A DNA stretch of 64,000 nucleotides. Source: Echinostoma caproni (Eukaryota > Platyhelminthes > Trematoda > Plagiorchiida > Echinostomatidae). The first letter of the stretch is position 1, and every line of letters starts with the position of its first letter. The translations under genes and the position numbers were made by a program. The stretch is taken from the NCBI GenBank assembly GCA_900618425.1, contig UZAN01039375.1, positions 81,489 to 145,488 on the forward strand. Direction: 5' to 3'. Below, piece by piece: positions 15,301-30,300 of this stretch. The notes under the pieces were generated by a model. It had not been told where the DNA came from and searched no databases. It saw only the letters and a program-made list of their open reading frames with translations.

Positions 15301-18300
15301 CAAATTTGGAAAAGATTACAGCTTCGCCAGTGAAGTGTTTTGTTCTAAGCTGATGTTATTTTAAAGGGTTTTGTGAGAAACAGTTTTGTGATGTTTTATA
15401 TAGTACGTTTCCCAATACCGAGGTTTTCACCTGTGCTGATAAACAAGATTCCTTTTTGACTGAGTAAAAAAAGACAGTAAACAGGACATCAATACGTCGT
15501 CAAATTCACATTTGACCAGCAGTTAATTGTAAACAGTGATGCTGGATAATCTAGTTCAATTTGAAATGAGTACCCCTCACCCTCACGCACCATCCTAGCT
15601 GTTTGGTACAGTGGTAACGCACATGTCATACATGCAATGTGTCTGGAGTTTAAAGCTCGGGCGTGGCGGTAGTAATGCACTACTGATGAGCTCTAATAAG
15701 AGCAAAAATATTTTTCTGATGTAATCAGAAAATTATTATTTTAAATCTAAATCTGGCTGGTTGTAGTGGCGGTTTAGTGCACTGTCCTGGAGTTACCCGG
15801 ACCGTGAATTCCCAGGTTCAAATCCTACCACCAACATTCGAATATGGTAGTAGGTAGCTGCATTATACTCGGACTCCACTCGACAACTATCCTAGTGGGG
15901 CCTTATTTGTTCCATCGCTCCAAGTCCTAGGTTTGAAAATACTGTTCAACTAAACATCAAGCCCACATGAAGTTTTGATGACCAAAACGTGCTTCGAAAT
16001 TACCATATTCTCTATGTTTCTACCGTCTTGAGTGAACACATCCTAAATAAAAATAATCGGAAGAAAGAAAGTTTGTCATCTGGTTTTCTTTCACATACCT
16101 TCTTCTTGTTCTGTAATGTAAAATGATGATTGAAAGGGGGTGGGGTGGAGGAAAGGAGGCTGTTTTATACTCATTTCACCGATGTGTTAAACAAAATTGT
16201 TTTCCAAGCATCCAGAGGCACGCCAGGAAAATTGCTCGTCCTCGGTTTGTATGGGTTTGAGTAAACATTTAATCCTCGGTATCCAGCTACTGTCTATCGA
16301 TGGTAACATTTTCTGCTTCCACCTCAAAGACGAGTGTGTCCTTCGATTCCCGCTGCAGAAACCTAAGATTGGTGCACATGGTTGGCGAATTCAAACCAGG
16401 GTGAATCAACTGCCCAGTGCTCTTTTTGGGCCAAAGTTCGCAGCATTTGATGGAACAGAAACTCCAGTAAAGATTAGCGTTAATTCAATACGTGTAATGT
16501 AATCTACGATGGGTGACAGTGTTCACCGATAGGTCACCGATAGGTCTGATTAGACCAAGGGCACACGTCATACAAAGTTCAATTGACAATAGGGTGGTTA
16601 TCAATGTTTCACGTTGATGAGTTCGATACAACAAAACTGTGGGAAGAGAGTAATCAATTCGAGTTATCAGCAGCCTTCACCACCGACAAGAATTGATCAA
16701 TAGTCATGTATCATTTTTCGATGCACCTCAGAAGCGGTCTTTTATTGGCAGTCTTACCAAAAGGAGTACTGTATTGAAAAATGTCTCCGGATTTACTTAA
16801 AAAATCCACTGTTCAAACTAACTAAACGAATATGCTTGGAGTGCTGTAGAGTGACGATNNNNNCGTGTTTTTGCACGAATTCCAATCAAAATTGGGACTG
16901 CTGTGAAACTGACACACAGAAGATCTTTTTCAGGTTGCACCAACATAATCTAACGGATTCATGCAGGTTGGTTCGCTGATTTAAGTCTTACGTTAGAAGT
17001 GTGAAAAGTTCAGTAGCCCCTGTGGGATTCGGATCTACAAGTTGTATCGGTGCTGTCGGTATGGTCTCAAATTTCAGCTGGTTGAGCGTGCACTGTACAG
17101 AAAAGTAGGCGGTGTGCATGCGTGGATTCAAATGCCACCAAGGTTACTAAACGTTTGGTAGTTAAAACAAAATGACTGAATAGATATTTTTGGTACAAAA
17201 GCAAGCACTCACTTTGGTATTCAACCTCTAAAAACATAAAGAATGGCATTCGTATGAAATCAGGATTAGTATTGGAATACATTTCTTTCATAAATATTGG
17301 GGATAATACACAAAATTAAGTTCACAGACGTTGAGCAGTTGGTTGAAAATGCCCGATACACCTTCCATTTCCAAATTCTTAAACATTATTGTCTGTGATT
17401 TTGTGTTGGTTGAATGGTTCCCGCTCTTCTATAAATACATCAAAATATCAGTTGTGTCTTATTCTCCCTCAACTACACGCAATAACAGAGTATTTATACA
17501 GTGGTGACGGACCATTTCATGTGCAAAAGCATTCAGTTCTCTTGGTGTCCACATTCCTCATAATTGTACATAGTCATTATACCTTCTATCTGGGTTCCAA
17601 GAGGTTATCCGCCTCCATTTTCGATTGGTTTTCCGTATTGTCAGAAATTTACTTATGCACTTGGTGCTTGGTATCATCAATTTATATACTTTTATTTATT
17701 TTCCCACGAGTGGTATTTGGCAGGTCTCCCGCTCAATGCTTATCATGTTGTACGTGATTTAGTTCACATTTTACTAACCTTGGGTACAACTCTACATTTC
17801 CACGTGTTAAGATTTATTCTTAGTGGAACAATTCATTCCCACGCATCCTTCTGTCACAAAAGTTTAACCAGAGGCACTCAACCGTTACAGGATCACCTCG
17901 GCTAAATCTAACAACAGGGATGAATACCAAATTGTATACCGTGGTCCCACTAGATATACGTTCTCCAGAGTTCTTATTCGTCACTCTCCTACAGAGGCAG
18001 AACTGAACCAAGTTGCTCTCTAGGTCACATTTTGTTGTGCACACATTCATCCCCTAGAATGGATAGGTCGTATGCTTGTCTTCATTTCAATTCGTAGTCA
18101 ACAAACGATTATTGGGATTCTGGCAAATGTTAACTGCAATAAGTATCAGAGAATTTTCGTAAAACATACGGAGTTCGTGTTCTGAAATTCAAATGAGAAT
18201 TCATTGGGGAAAAAAGTCAAAAAATTGCTTTCTGAATTTTCCTTTTGGAGAGCGTAAACCAGCTGTGAGTTGCATAGTTGCACGGAGCTACACAATCGTT

Positions 18301-21300
18301 GTTGTATGTAAAAACAACTAATGAATATGAGATATCACAAAGGCAGTTACTTTCAACTGGTATATAAACGATAGTCAGTTGATCACTCGGGATATTTTAT
18401 TTTATCTCATGGAGAGAGGTTTTCAGTTGACTATGTAAGTATCCTGTTAAAAATAAGATTAACTTATTGCTTTTCATCTTTTGTAAAAAGCTCCAGGTAT
18501 CCAACACGTTTGTTTTTGATGAATCAGTGACTGATCAATCACAGCGTATTTTGATTCACGGAAAAAAGGGACATGAAAGCATATATGCAACTGATCGAAT
18601 AAATTATCCTAATCAAGTGACTCAAGGTTTAGGGTTTCCAACCCGAAGCGTATCCCTGTCTTTGTCTTGTTGTTTTATATCCTTTTTTATTTAATGAATA
18701 TAGAAATATACCATCCACATTTAGGAGGGGGGGGGAGCGGTCAGATGAAGGATGCCTGGGAAAAGGGGTGGCAGGGGAGCGGTTCGAACCCAGGAATCCC
18801 AGGTGACCTAACCACTTGACCACCGTGAATAGTATACTCAACCGGCAAGTCATAACAAAAACAACAGCCAAGTGCTCTTCGTCGATCATCTCAGCCAGAA
18901 TGCGTATGATCTCCTTAACGGTGGGACCTGGTACCAATACAGACTGCTTGAGATAACCCCAACCTAAATGCCTATAAAGATATACAGTTACTTGTTGGAG
19001 ATGCGATTTGCTGTAAGACCAATACAGTGTCATCATCTTTGTCAGTTGTAAGGTGTGTTTGTGTGCGTGGATGGGGATTACAAACGCACGTGAAAAAGTA
19101 CGCGCGACTGATACACTGCCAGTTCATGAATCAACAAATCATGGTTGCTTGCTAACCACTCACACGAGGATTTTACCGCATTTGGGCGAAACCTGTCGAG
19201 TCTACGACAGAGAAAGTTGTTCGAATGTTTCCTACCTTTCACTTATTAGCGCGCATTTTGAGTAAAATTTCCATGAAATGCGCGAATTGATGATGTAATT
19301 CAACTACGATTAGTTAAAACTGCATACACGAGGACTGGGCAAAACTGTTTCGGATAAGCAGTATACGTATGAGATGCAAATGACCGGGTAGAGAAAACAT
19401 GAACTAAAATCCGTTGTGATTGTTGTTCAGTGATTGTAACTCGCACAGAACCAAATATCATTCGCCGAGCTCAACCCACAAGTCTTTCAAGTCGCTAAAC
19501 TCGGATGGAACTCGGTCGATGTCACTGAATTGATCGTTTGGGAGTTGCCTTTGTTGATGGTGCGCCTTCAAAAGCACGCTGCTTGAGTGGTTTAGGGATG
19601 ATGACATACCGTGTGGGTGACCTGCGGAGGTGACCACGGTGGACATCATAGCTGCTGTAAAAGCGACGGTGAAGGAGGATGCGCGAAGGACATTGGTACA
19701 GCTGGCGAAAAGCAGCGGGATCTCATTGAGATCAGTCAGCACCATCTTATATGAGATGCTCGATCTTAGAAAGGCTTACACACAATGAGGAAAAGAAACC
19801 GGTTAGTGTGAATTAGTGGCGCATTGTGCTTTCCAGGTTTGATGGTGGACGTTTTAAGACAGTTTGAGAGATCATCAGTAGTGATAAAGCCTGTCACCAG
19901 TCGCCGAAGACTGGACCGCCACTCACTACTTGCCAAAAGCGATGGACGATGCTGCTAGGCGCCGTCCAACGATTTGAACATTAGGAACCTTGCTGCACCA
20001 TGACAACGCACATGTATGAAGGTCTCTTGTAGTTGGCTATTTTCTGGCTACAGAACCTACCCAGGAGTTTAGTGGCATCCCACAATTCAGACTTGGCTCC
20101 GTCCGCCTTTTATATCTTCCCAAATATTAAGCGCATGAACCTTGGAATCAGACACGGCTCACCAACATCTGCAGCAGAGGCCCTCATTGAACTGGCAGGA
20201 GGGTTATCCGCTTCAGCATGGTCAAGCTATTTCAGCAACTGGTTTGAGCGAATGGAACTGTGCAGGAAGGCTAGTAGAGAATATTTCTACAAAAGGCAAT
20301 GCTCATTTAGTGTAACAAGTATATCTTTATGCATCCGGAAACGTTTTGCCTAACCCTCGTAGGAATGCGTCAGGAAGTCAAACCAGCGTAAAACAATCTC
20401 AGTGATGATGATATTTATTGTTATTCTCTATCCCAGAGACGGAAATCGTCGAGGATATTGTTCACGTTGAGACTGACACGTATGCGATGCAATCAAAGAT
20501 GAAGCAAAGAGTTCAAACGTTCAGTGTATAAATGAAGTCCTCGGTGCAGATCAAATTCCGTTATCGACAAAGTACGAGGTTTATCAATTCTTGATAATAA
20601 AACAACTTACCCTTTTGTTTCACCTCTGAAAAATAACATAAATCGATCGGAACAAAGCAGAGTGTTCATCAATCCATTGAGTGCAGTATATTAAGAGGTG
20701 ATAGGAACTCGAAAAACAATATCACCAATGAACGTGCAATTAATTCCCACTCCAGATGTGCGGCAACGAAATAATTGTCATCCTGGTCATTTAATTCACA
20801 AAACGCATTCGAGATTTCGGAAAAAATAAAAAAAACAGACAATCCTTAGAGAATCAGGGCTCTTTGGCACTTTTTCAACCAAATACGGCTATGACAGTCT
20901 CAGTCAAACCATATACTTCTTAAATACTAAAAACATTTGCTTTCAAAATGTTATCAGAAATTTGGTTTCAAAGCGAAACAAAGAAATTTAATCCTCACGC
21001 ATACGAGCATAATTTCATCAAACAACCTACCGTTAACGAAGGCTGCGAAATGTAAATTAATGATCGAACGTTTTATATATTGTTCAATTTAAGAAAAACC
21101 GCCAGCTTATTTTTAGTCAGTTTGCATATTCTGGAAAATCGAGGACAATTTGTTTGAGCATTTTTGAACTTAAAACCCGAAGATTTGCGGTTCGAGTCCT
21201 GAGATAGACAAAAATTGTGCGCACTGCTGACAACTTCCAATTAGGATGAAACAGCTATCCTGTGAGTGAGTTACCGAGTGAGAATGAAACTTTCGGTGGG

Positions 21301-24300
21301 GTGGATTTCAACTGTTCGTCCCAAAGCCGTCCACCCCAAGCGCGTCCCCGCTGACGATATCTTTGGCTATTTATTGTGTGCAGTTTAGACGGGAATGAAC
21401 AAGCCCGATGATCATCCGCCTTGGTTGATCGAGTAAGGAAAAGAACTACTTCAAAATGAATAGATAAATCTGTCATCATAATCAGGCATGAATGTTGAAA
21501 TGAATCATTGCATTAGTGGGTTCGTTCTAGGTCCTCAGTAGCCTGATAAATAATTTATATTGAGGCAAAGGTCTGCTAGAATAACACCAATTCGTTTGAG
21601 TCAAATGCAAGTGCCTACATATTTCTGGCATCGAAAGGCACACTTGATAGAATGCATTACAATGGTACAAGGGTACAATAAAATAATCAACAGTATTTCA
21701 CCTGAATAACAAAATTAAATTTCAACTTAATCACTAGCTAACATAAATTCTCTAATAACTCACGAATTTACCATCACATTTTATCCATAATTCCAGTGGC
21801 AACCTGTCACCTACAGCTACTCCCTTTGTTACTCAGTTTCGTTGCATATTTTATCATCCTCAATGCATCATTCATCATTCTTGAAGCATGTTTCCACAGC
21901 CTAATTACATATGTGTCACCCTCATAGTTCACTGAGTGGGGTGTGATGGTGAGAATAACTCCCAGTTATCCACGATGCAACAAAGGATGATGGCTTTGTA
22001 TCCACCTTATTGAAACTTTCATCTCTACTCGATAAGTCACTCAAAATATACTTTTGCTTGTCCATGGAGAAACCAGTTCATCTTTACTGGAAGTGATTTT
22101 GATAGACCCGGTCGAATCGGTGCGGTGTGACGGCAGAAGAACCAATTACTTTGTTGATTTCCTATTAGAGTGCGATTGGTTGGATTCACTTGCAGTTACA
22201 ACGGATTCGATTACAGTTGAACCAGCATATACAGTTAAGTTTTATCATGTGTGTGTGTTTGTGTGATGCTCATGATTGGTTGCAGCCAGGGAAGGCCAAG
22301 GGTTATAGGCCTTTGGTTTCATAACGTAGGTTTATTTTATTGGATCGATAACTCCTCATTTGTGTTTGTCGCGATCATGTGACAAAACCGAGAGCGGTTT
22401 TGCAAGGTCTACTCTGTGATCGCTTGCATTCAAGTGTAGTGCCATGGCCGAGTTCGGTCTATGTGATGCAGTCAGGATCTTTGATGTGGGCTGAGTTCTG
22501 GATTCACGCATGTACTTGGGGATGTGTTCGCAGTGATCGGTTGGTACTACCAATATATACATTGTTGCCGCTGCAACGGAAGGCACGAATGGAATGGTAG
22601 ATGGGCTCGACTGAGTATTTTGGCGAAATACATCAGAACTACTATGGCTACCTAGGCTACACTGAATTGTGCAAACTTTAAACAAATGGTACATAAAATG
22701 TATACCAATAATACTTACTGTCAAATTCTTGCTCTGTGGTAATTCAAATAAAATGATGCAAATGTTTAAGCAAAAATAATATTCACTGATGAAATAAAAC
22801 CATTGTACAAAGAAATCTAAGATTTTGCTTGTTTTGTCGGTCATAGGAAATGTTACGAACCCTGTTAATCGAGCAACGTTTAATCTAAGAGTTTTGTGCG
22901 GGGTTACTGTAGGAACAACAATACATTTCACGTAAATTGGTAGTCGTGGTTATAAACCCATACCCATGTCAACTGTGATACAAGAAACTCCAATATGCTA
23001 CTCAATTTTGCGATAGAAACTTACGTCTGGATTGCTCTAAAATGGTAACAAAGACTCATTTCTTTAGAAACGAAAAACTGTAACACAATATATCTGATTG
23101 ATTGAGTAAAATAAGTGAGTGACAGCTTTTTAAAGTTACACATAATGGTCAAACCAATAAACAGTGATAAACCTAAAAGAGATAAACTTCGTAATCCCTT
23201 ATTATCATTTCCACTAGATAGTAAAGTGAAATATTCATTAGGAGGGAGAAGAACAAAAATGAATGGATCATAGTTTGAGACGACAATTTGAGAGCCACTA
23301 ACAGCTACTATTTAGGATAGATAATGACTAGTTGCATTATTTTATGTGAAGTGTGTTGCTGGTCAAAACTGCATACAAGTATTTTGAGAAACATCTTTTA
23401 CGTGCCATTCAACTTCTTGTAATATGTAAGTTACTTAATTATCAATGATACAATAATCCTTATATGTATAATGCCAATACATAGGGTAACAGGAGCTCTC
23501 AAAATGGAAGTCTTCCTGATTATTTATCTTATCGGACAATCAAAAGCTGAAAAAATTATCAGGGTTGACCAAAGATTTGCCACCGTATTTTTATCGGGTC
23601 TAATTGAACGAGCGCACATTGGACAAACACCTGACAGGGGAAAATAATGTCAATGATCCTTTATTCAGGATCCAGAGGAACACACTGATTCCATGGGCTG
23701 TGATGTTTACCCAAGCTTTATCAGCCGTGTCTGTGGGTACTAGGGATAGTAGTCAACGTTTGCCACCGCGATTACCAACACTATTATGTGTGGCAAGAGA
23801 TTGATGTATAACGAATACGTACACCATTAATTAGGATCATTGCGTGTAAATTTCCACGGAGAAAAGTCGAAATCAGAAGTGAAACTGACCGCTTTGCTGT
23901 ACCAGTTAGGTCGTTGTGAATTTCGTTACAAGATATAACTCTTATCTTTCTCGTTCAGTGGATACGGTCGCCAACAAAGACCTTGCCTAATCCTCCGCAG
24001 TTACTAACGCTGAATTCACAATATTGCTCATTTACTGATCCAAAACGTGAAGTTAAATATTATTTGTCCGTATTTGGTTATGGGGTTCGAAATCGATCAG
24101 AACAATATTGATACACGAGACTTTATGTAGAGAAAATCAGTTCATCATTTGTTCAAGTGTCAATGGCCCCAAAACAAAGACGTGAGTTTCTGTAGGGGAT
24201 TACCATTCGGAGCTCAAGCAAGGCAATACCCAATCCACAAAGTAAAATAGATATTTGCGAAAAATGCAGGTAATCGGTGATCAGTTGCGAATCAGACGAG

Positions 24301-27300
24301 CCGCATAACCTTGAGGCGCTGTCCGGTGTGACCGACAGGACCTGTTGCCCAATGGAGGTGTTGACCTCCACAATCAGAGTGGCCTCAGTTCAGTTTGCAC
24401 GCTTGTTCTCAGGGGACTTGAGATTGGTGATTTTCAGCTCCCTCCCACCATTTATCACTACACCTCCAACAACGACATACAGCTTAAAGTACTCCTAATG
24501 CGAAAATTTCGAATGCGGCATTTCTTTTGAAATCATATGACTGATAATTGTTCCGGATGTGAAAATACCGCGCGTCTAGCGGTTATTAAAATACGAGAAA
24601 CGTCTAGACACAATGAATCGCGTATATGGCGGTAATGAGAAAACTCACGTTGATTCTCCAGTTCTGTATGACAGTTTGTGGGTTCGGAGTTCAATTTTGG
24701 AATATTGAAATCACTTGCATAGTTGCACAATAATTTCACACTGTACGTTCTATTTTACTAGCACAACGCTCACGAGTAAAAATAAGAGATTGTCTTCAGT
24801 ATAAAAATGTGGCTCAAGTATTATTTATGTATACTTCCCTAGAACCAATCACCTAGAATTTATGGTAACATGCTGAATTGCGTCACGTATGTAGCAAATG
24901 AAGGGCGCACTTAGGCTGGGAAACGCTGTGCCGCTGTTTTGACCTGGTTGAGTCTCATCAGCAGTCCAGTTCCCTGAAACCAATTTAGGTTCAAATAAAA
25001 AGGGCCTCACAGGTAGGAGGCAATCATGCAACCTATTTTACCAACTACGGGCTACTAAGCAGAACTTTTTCCATGTAATTCATGATAACACTTGTCATTC
25101 AATTGGAGCCCAAAAATGGGAAAAAGGAAACTAAGCAATATTGATTTTGAGATTATTTCAAATGATCAAGCAACTTCTTCGATATGCATGAATAATTCAC
25201 AAGGAACTATTCTTCACACGTTCAATTAATCTGTTTGAGGTGAGGAGCAATTCTTGCCTAAATGATCTCGGGAAAACAAGTTAGCAAACAGGCATTTTTA
25301 CGCATTGTAGTTCAACATAACACAGTTACTTTCAAATCAAGCGTTTTCCATACAGCAACATGTAGTGTGGTTCCTAGTTGAGCAGCTTCTGAAAATCAGC
25401 CAGTTTGCTAACTTGCTTTCTTTGAAAACCAAACAAACAAGTGTACGATATTTACGTTTGAAAAGCTTCTGTCAAATTCCTGAAACTATATTTGGAGAAA
25501 TTGCGACGCATGGATTTAACGCACTCAAGGGGATGTAAATACTGCAAATTGCAACGGTCCTTCAATACGCATTTATCAAAAAGAGTTGGCATTTCAAATA
25601 TTAGATTGGCGAGGATTTTTAAACGTTACAATCTGCAAGGTTTGGCATGTAGTCTGTGCAAACACAAATTTTTGCAGTTTACCATATTTTCTCGTAGTTT
25701 TTTACCTTTGATGCAACGTGATCAATGACGCGAATCATCAGCGGAAAACCATAAAATGATCATTAACCTTTTTGGGATAGGCAGGACTAATTTCGGGTAA
25801 AATTTTATCTTTCGAATAAAAGACGATAACCCGACAATACTCACCTAGTACATATTCTAAAGAAATGTTTAAAAACATTTGTGACCTCTTAGCTGTTTGT
25901 TTTAATTTCTCTCAAATGTTTGGAAATAAAATTGATTAAAAATCGCACCGTAAATTTCCCCAAGTAACTTCTATCTACTGGAGGAATGTACCTGGGAAAA
26001 ATGCCATGTACTGTTCAGTTGTATTTGGATTACATATTTTGATGGAGTTTTGTGGTAGCGGAAGCAATTTATGCACTAAAGATTTGATGAAAGTGGATTC
26101 AATCTGAAGTTAAGATGTACTATCTGTCGAAATTGTTCATGATGCTGTTGAAACTGTAAGCATTTAGTTTCCTGACAGAATCGAAAAAATAAAAAAAGAA
26201 GTGCTCGGCCACTGTAAAGGCTTTGAGGGATAAACCCATGCTCGGCTACTTCTCTATTATTGAGGGATCGGTGATTTTGTCATAAGACGTGTACAATATT
26301 TCATATAATCCACTTATTACTACTGATTTAGTTACTAGTAACCAAAAGCTAATTAACCAACTCCTCTCATCCATTTGCATCAACAACATTAAGCATCACG
26401 TTTCAAGACGGCCAAATGTTTCTTTCACGCGGTTCATCGCAGTTGATGATTTTCGTTTTATTGTCCAACACGTATAACAGTCAGAACTTACGTTCATGAG
26501 TAGCCACTAAGTAGTTATAGGTAATGAAACAGTAAACAAGCAGAGGATGTCGATCAGACGAATTATGAGATTGATTAATGCATCAGATCCCGGAATGTCT
26601 GTGATTACGGATATTATATAGAAAAATAAGCTATGAGTGAACAACACTTATTGATAATGTCAAGATGAACAGATTTTAAACAGAATCCAACGGGATGTTG
26701 AACAGTGGAGAGAATTAGACTGCTTTCTAGAATACGAACAACCCAAATAAGCACTTAAGTTTAAAATAAACAACAGTTTAAGGTAAAAATAAATTGCTCC
26801 ATTTTAGTGACTTGTTCTTGAGAAAGACAAAATGGTTATTAATTTGACTCATTATTTCTGAGTTGTGGTGCGCAAATCATTAATTATTGACCACATGGTT
26901 TTCATTTAAAGTAGAAATGAAATGCCTAAGAATAGATCAATGAAAGTTTGTTTTTTTATGGATTAAAAGAGTTGCAACAGATATGTCAGGATAAAGTCAA
27001 GCTGTTGTTCTTCCTCCAGATGTGAGTTCAATGCAGTTGAATACCTCAGCGTTGTATCACTTATCAAAACGAAGATTTGAAACACAACCATGTATTTTTG
27101 GCGTAACTTACAATCTTCTTCATCTGGATTATAAACAAGTTGCTCTGTTCTTAATCATGTCGTGGATAGATTACATTTAGCGGTATGCTATGTGGTAGGC
27201 ATTTATGAAAGAGATTGTAATCGATTATGTCAGAAATAGGGCTCACAAAAAAGTGCATTTTTGTTTAATTAAGCAGCAGATTTCATCCATCATACTTCAG

Positions 27301-30300
27301 TACAGTTTGGATGATTTGAGTGGAATCACATCTTATGAGCACTTATGCGTTCTGTTGCTTCTTTCACCATAGGTCATTGAAGATAAAATTGAATCAGGCA
27401 TAACCCGGGGTATCGACATCGTATTCTTCAAAGAGTAATCCACATTTGAAAAAAATTGTTTGCGGAACCATCAAGTGCATCTGCACCGTTCAATTGAAAC
27501 AAACACTCAGCCTCTAACGGCTGATCTACTTTCCAAATGTAATTCTTTTAATCGGAGGGAGGACGATTTATTAAACACCATTTCAAGCAGATAATTGTTA
27601 TTATTAGTAATTCTTCATTACGCAGTTCTTCCATATAATTTGAGGTGTTCATATTCTCCCTTCAAATATGCCATCGTTACTCAGACTGTTTTATTCAATG
27701 CAGTCTGATGGAATGATATCAGAGGAACAGCATACATTACCGCGCCACCCCAAATATCCATTACTCTCATCCATGCGGGACGACGATTTACCACAGATGC
27801 AGGTGTTTACACCAGGTGTTTACTGGGGTTGATATGGTTCAACCGGTATTCAGGGACAGCTTGCATCTATCCTCGGAAAGGAACACTAAATACGCTGTTT
27901 TGAGTCAAACTGTTTTCAGACCAAACACAAAGTCTCACAAGTCCGATAGATTTTTGATCATCGGATAAGCTTCAGTGAAGTATTCAGATCGTTTGCCGAA
28001 TTTATCTAAGCCTGCCAGCATTGTCTAACAAGAACTTTTTAAAATGATGATCAACCTCAGTTGGCGTGGAATTATAAAGAACGAGCATCTGGCGGAGGTT
28101 GATATAAGTTGCCTTGCGATGGCGGAATTTGAACAGTAAGCTTCTGAGGCTCGATTGACGATGATACTAGCGAATGTATCACTTCACCACCGTCACTACC
28201 CCAACAACGGCAATAACAATCACAAAAATAACAACAAAAACAACAACAACAGATGCTCAGATGGTTGAACCGATCACTTTCGGGCATATAATGTGGACGC
28301 TTGCAAACGGATAGCAACGGCTTTCATCGTGGATATTGAATCTCAATAAAGAACAAACAGTGATTACAACATTCTATCATGCCTAGCTGCATCCTCCGAA
28401 AATGATATTGAATTTTCATTCGACGTCCAAGGCCCTCGGAGCTGATCAAAGATTTAAGGTCCGGAATTGATGCACAATTAGAACTGACTAAGATCGCAGC
28501 AAATAATAATAAATTAGAATGTACCGTTGGATATCAATGGGGAAAAGAGTATTTTTAAATTGCTCTGAAAAGTCTTCATTCTTTTAAATTTTATTATTCA
28601 TAGAATTAAACTGAGTATCCTTCGGACTTCAAATTCAGGCACAATCCTCAGTTCATCTATTCAATCATACACTCGGAAACGCTAGACTATGGTTACCTCT
28701 TGTTGGAGCTCATCAATAGTGCATAACCACAATCTCTTCCGGGATTTGAACTCCGGACCGATCGTATGGAAAGCACGTGCGTTACCGTTTTGCTAACCAG
28801 CTGATACCATGGATGAACTGAATTTTCAGTTTATGTTTGTTTTATTGTTCAAGCGATTCCTTTTGTCGTTCGATAGTATCCGTTTCTTAGAGCGTAAGTT
28901 CATACAGCGATTTAAAGTCGGATCCATGTGCAACCAACTTTAGGCTCACAATCTGTAAGTTTACTGAGCATACAGTTCTCAGCACTATCTCACCTCCCTC
29001 GTAACACTATTAAGAGGTTTGATATGATCAAGGAATTCCTTGATCCGATTCTCAGTGGGCATTGTAATATCACGAAAGATAGAAAGATAAGAAGATAAGA
29101 TAAGAAGAGGAAAAGGGTCAGTACAATAGAATATCTTTTAAGATTTCGGTTGCACCGAAAGGCGAAAGGCCAGGTAGGAGTGAACGTAACATTTATAAAT
29201 TTTCAGTTGAAAGAGAAACTAAAACATTTGAATTTAATGAAGCCGTCGCAGGCTCTGAATCGATTCACAGGGTGACTTTCATTGTATAACAAATACGGGA
29301 AAAGTAAGCTGTAAACCTCTGAGGAGTAAGTTTGAGAGTATTCTGGCCCAACAGCAAAAGTAAGCAAATGCATCGACCTCATCGAGAATTACCAACAGAA
29401 TATCTCAGAGGCAATAAAGAAGACTTGGCTCATTCATCTACGAAGTAGGTGATCGAAATATTTCACCTCTAGTGCCAACAGGATGAGGACCGATCAATCC
29501 ATCCTTGAAAGATTGTTCGAGTAATAATTTCCGGAGTTTTGTGATGGACTAAATTTAATTCGAGTTTGAAAACTTCGTAAGCAACGCACACCTGAGTATT
29601 CTTCGTCTTGACCCCCAAATTATGTTGACGTTTTCCGTCCGCTGACTGACGACATCCACCCAGTTTTTGAATAGCATGTCTTTCTTCCACAACTTGAAAC
29701 ATGTTTGCTTCTGTTAAATCCACCGACTAACACAGGGTCATTCGCTACAGATGACTGAGAGATAGATCGTCAAACTGCACTCAGTCAAAATAGTGTTTGT
29801 GTGAGCGTGTGATAACTTACATTTTCGTTCCAATTCTGAAGGAAATATGAATCAAACTCGGTAGATTCCAACTTGCTTGAATGAAACAATAGCGAGAATA
29901 TGAACACCACTATGCAGTGAGCTTACCGGTAATATACTCTGTTTGGAAAAAGACGACGACGGATGAAATGCATTAAAATCAGTTCCATGTTACCTCATAC
30001 GATAATCTTGGGCATTTGATAGATACTTAATGGCATTTTAACAGCATTTGCGTACAGAAATGAGATATTTCAGATGAAAACAACTGTACACAGTGTTACT
30101 GGTCAAATTCGATTCGTAAGCAGGAAACACTATGCTCTGCGGAATTCATAAAATGCCCCAGATGTTTTTAATGCGTAAACGCGTTATGAGAGACAGTTGA
30201 AGGGGGTGGTAGTAACATTGGTCACTTCATAAAAGTTATAACTATTGTATTCGGGTATTCTGGGGTATTCATTCTTTTTAACTATTTTCATTTTACTTTC

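Noticed and set aside
15815..15825. Perfect B box suggesting a tRNA gene
   Set aside because: No cloverleaf can be folded around it; the element is a SINE-like repeat.
22356..22931. 191-codon minus-strand ORF
   Set aside because: No family resemblance; it overlaps gene A exon 20 in a different frame and composition is intron-like, so chance openness is most likely.
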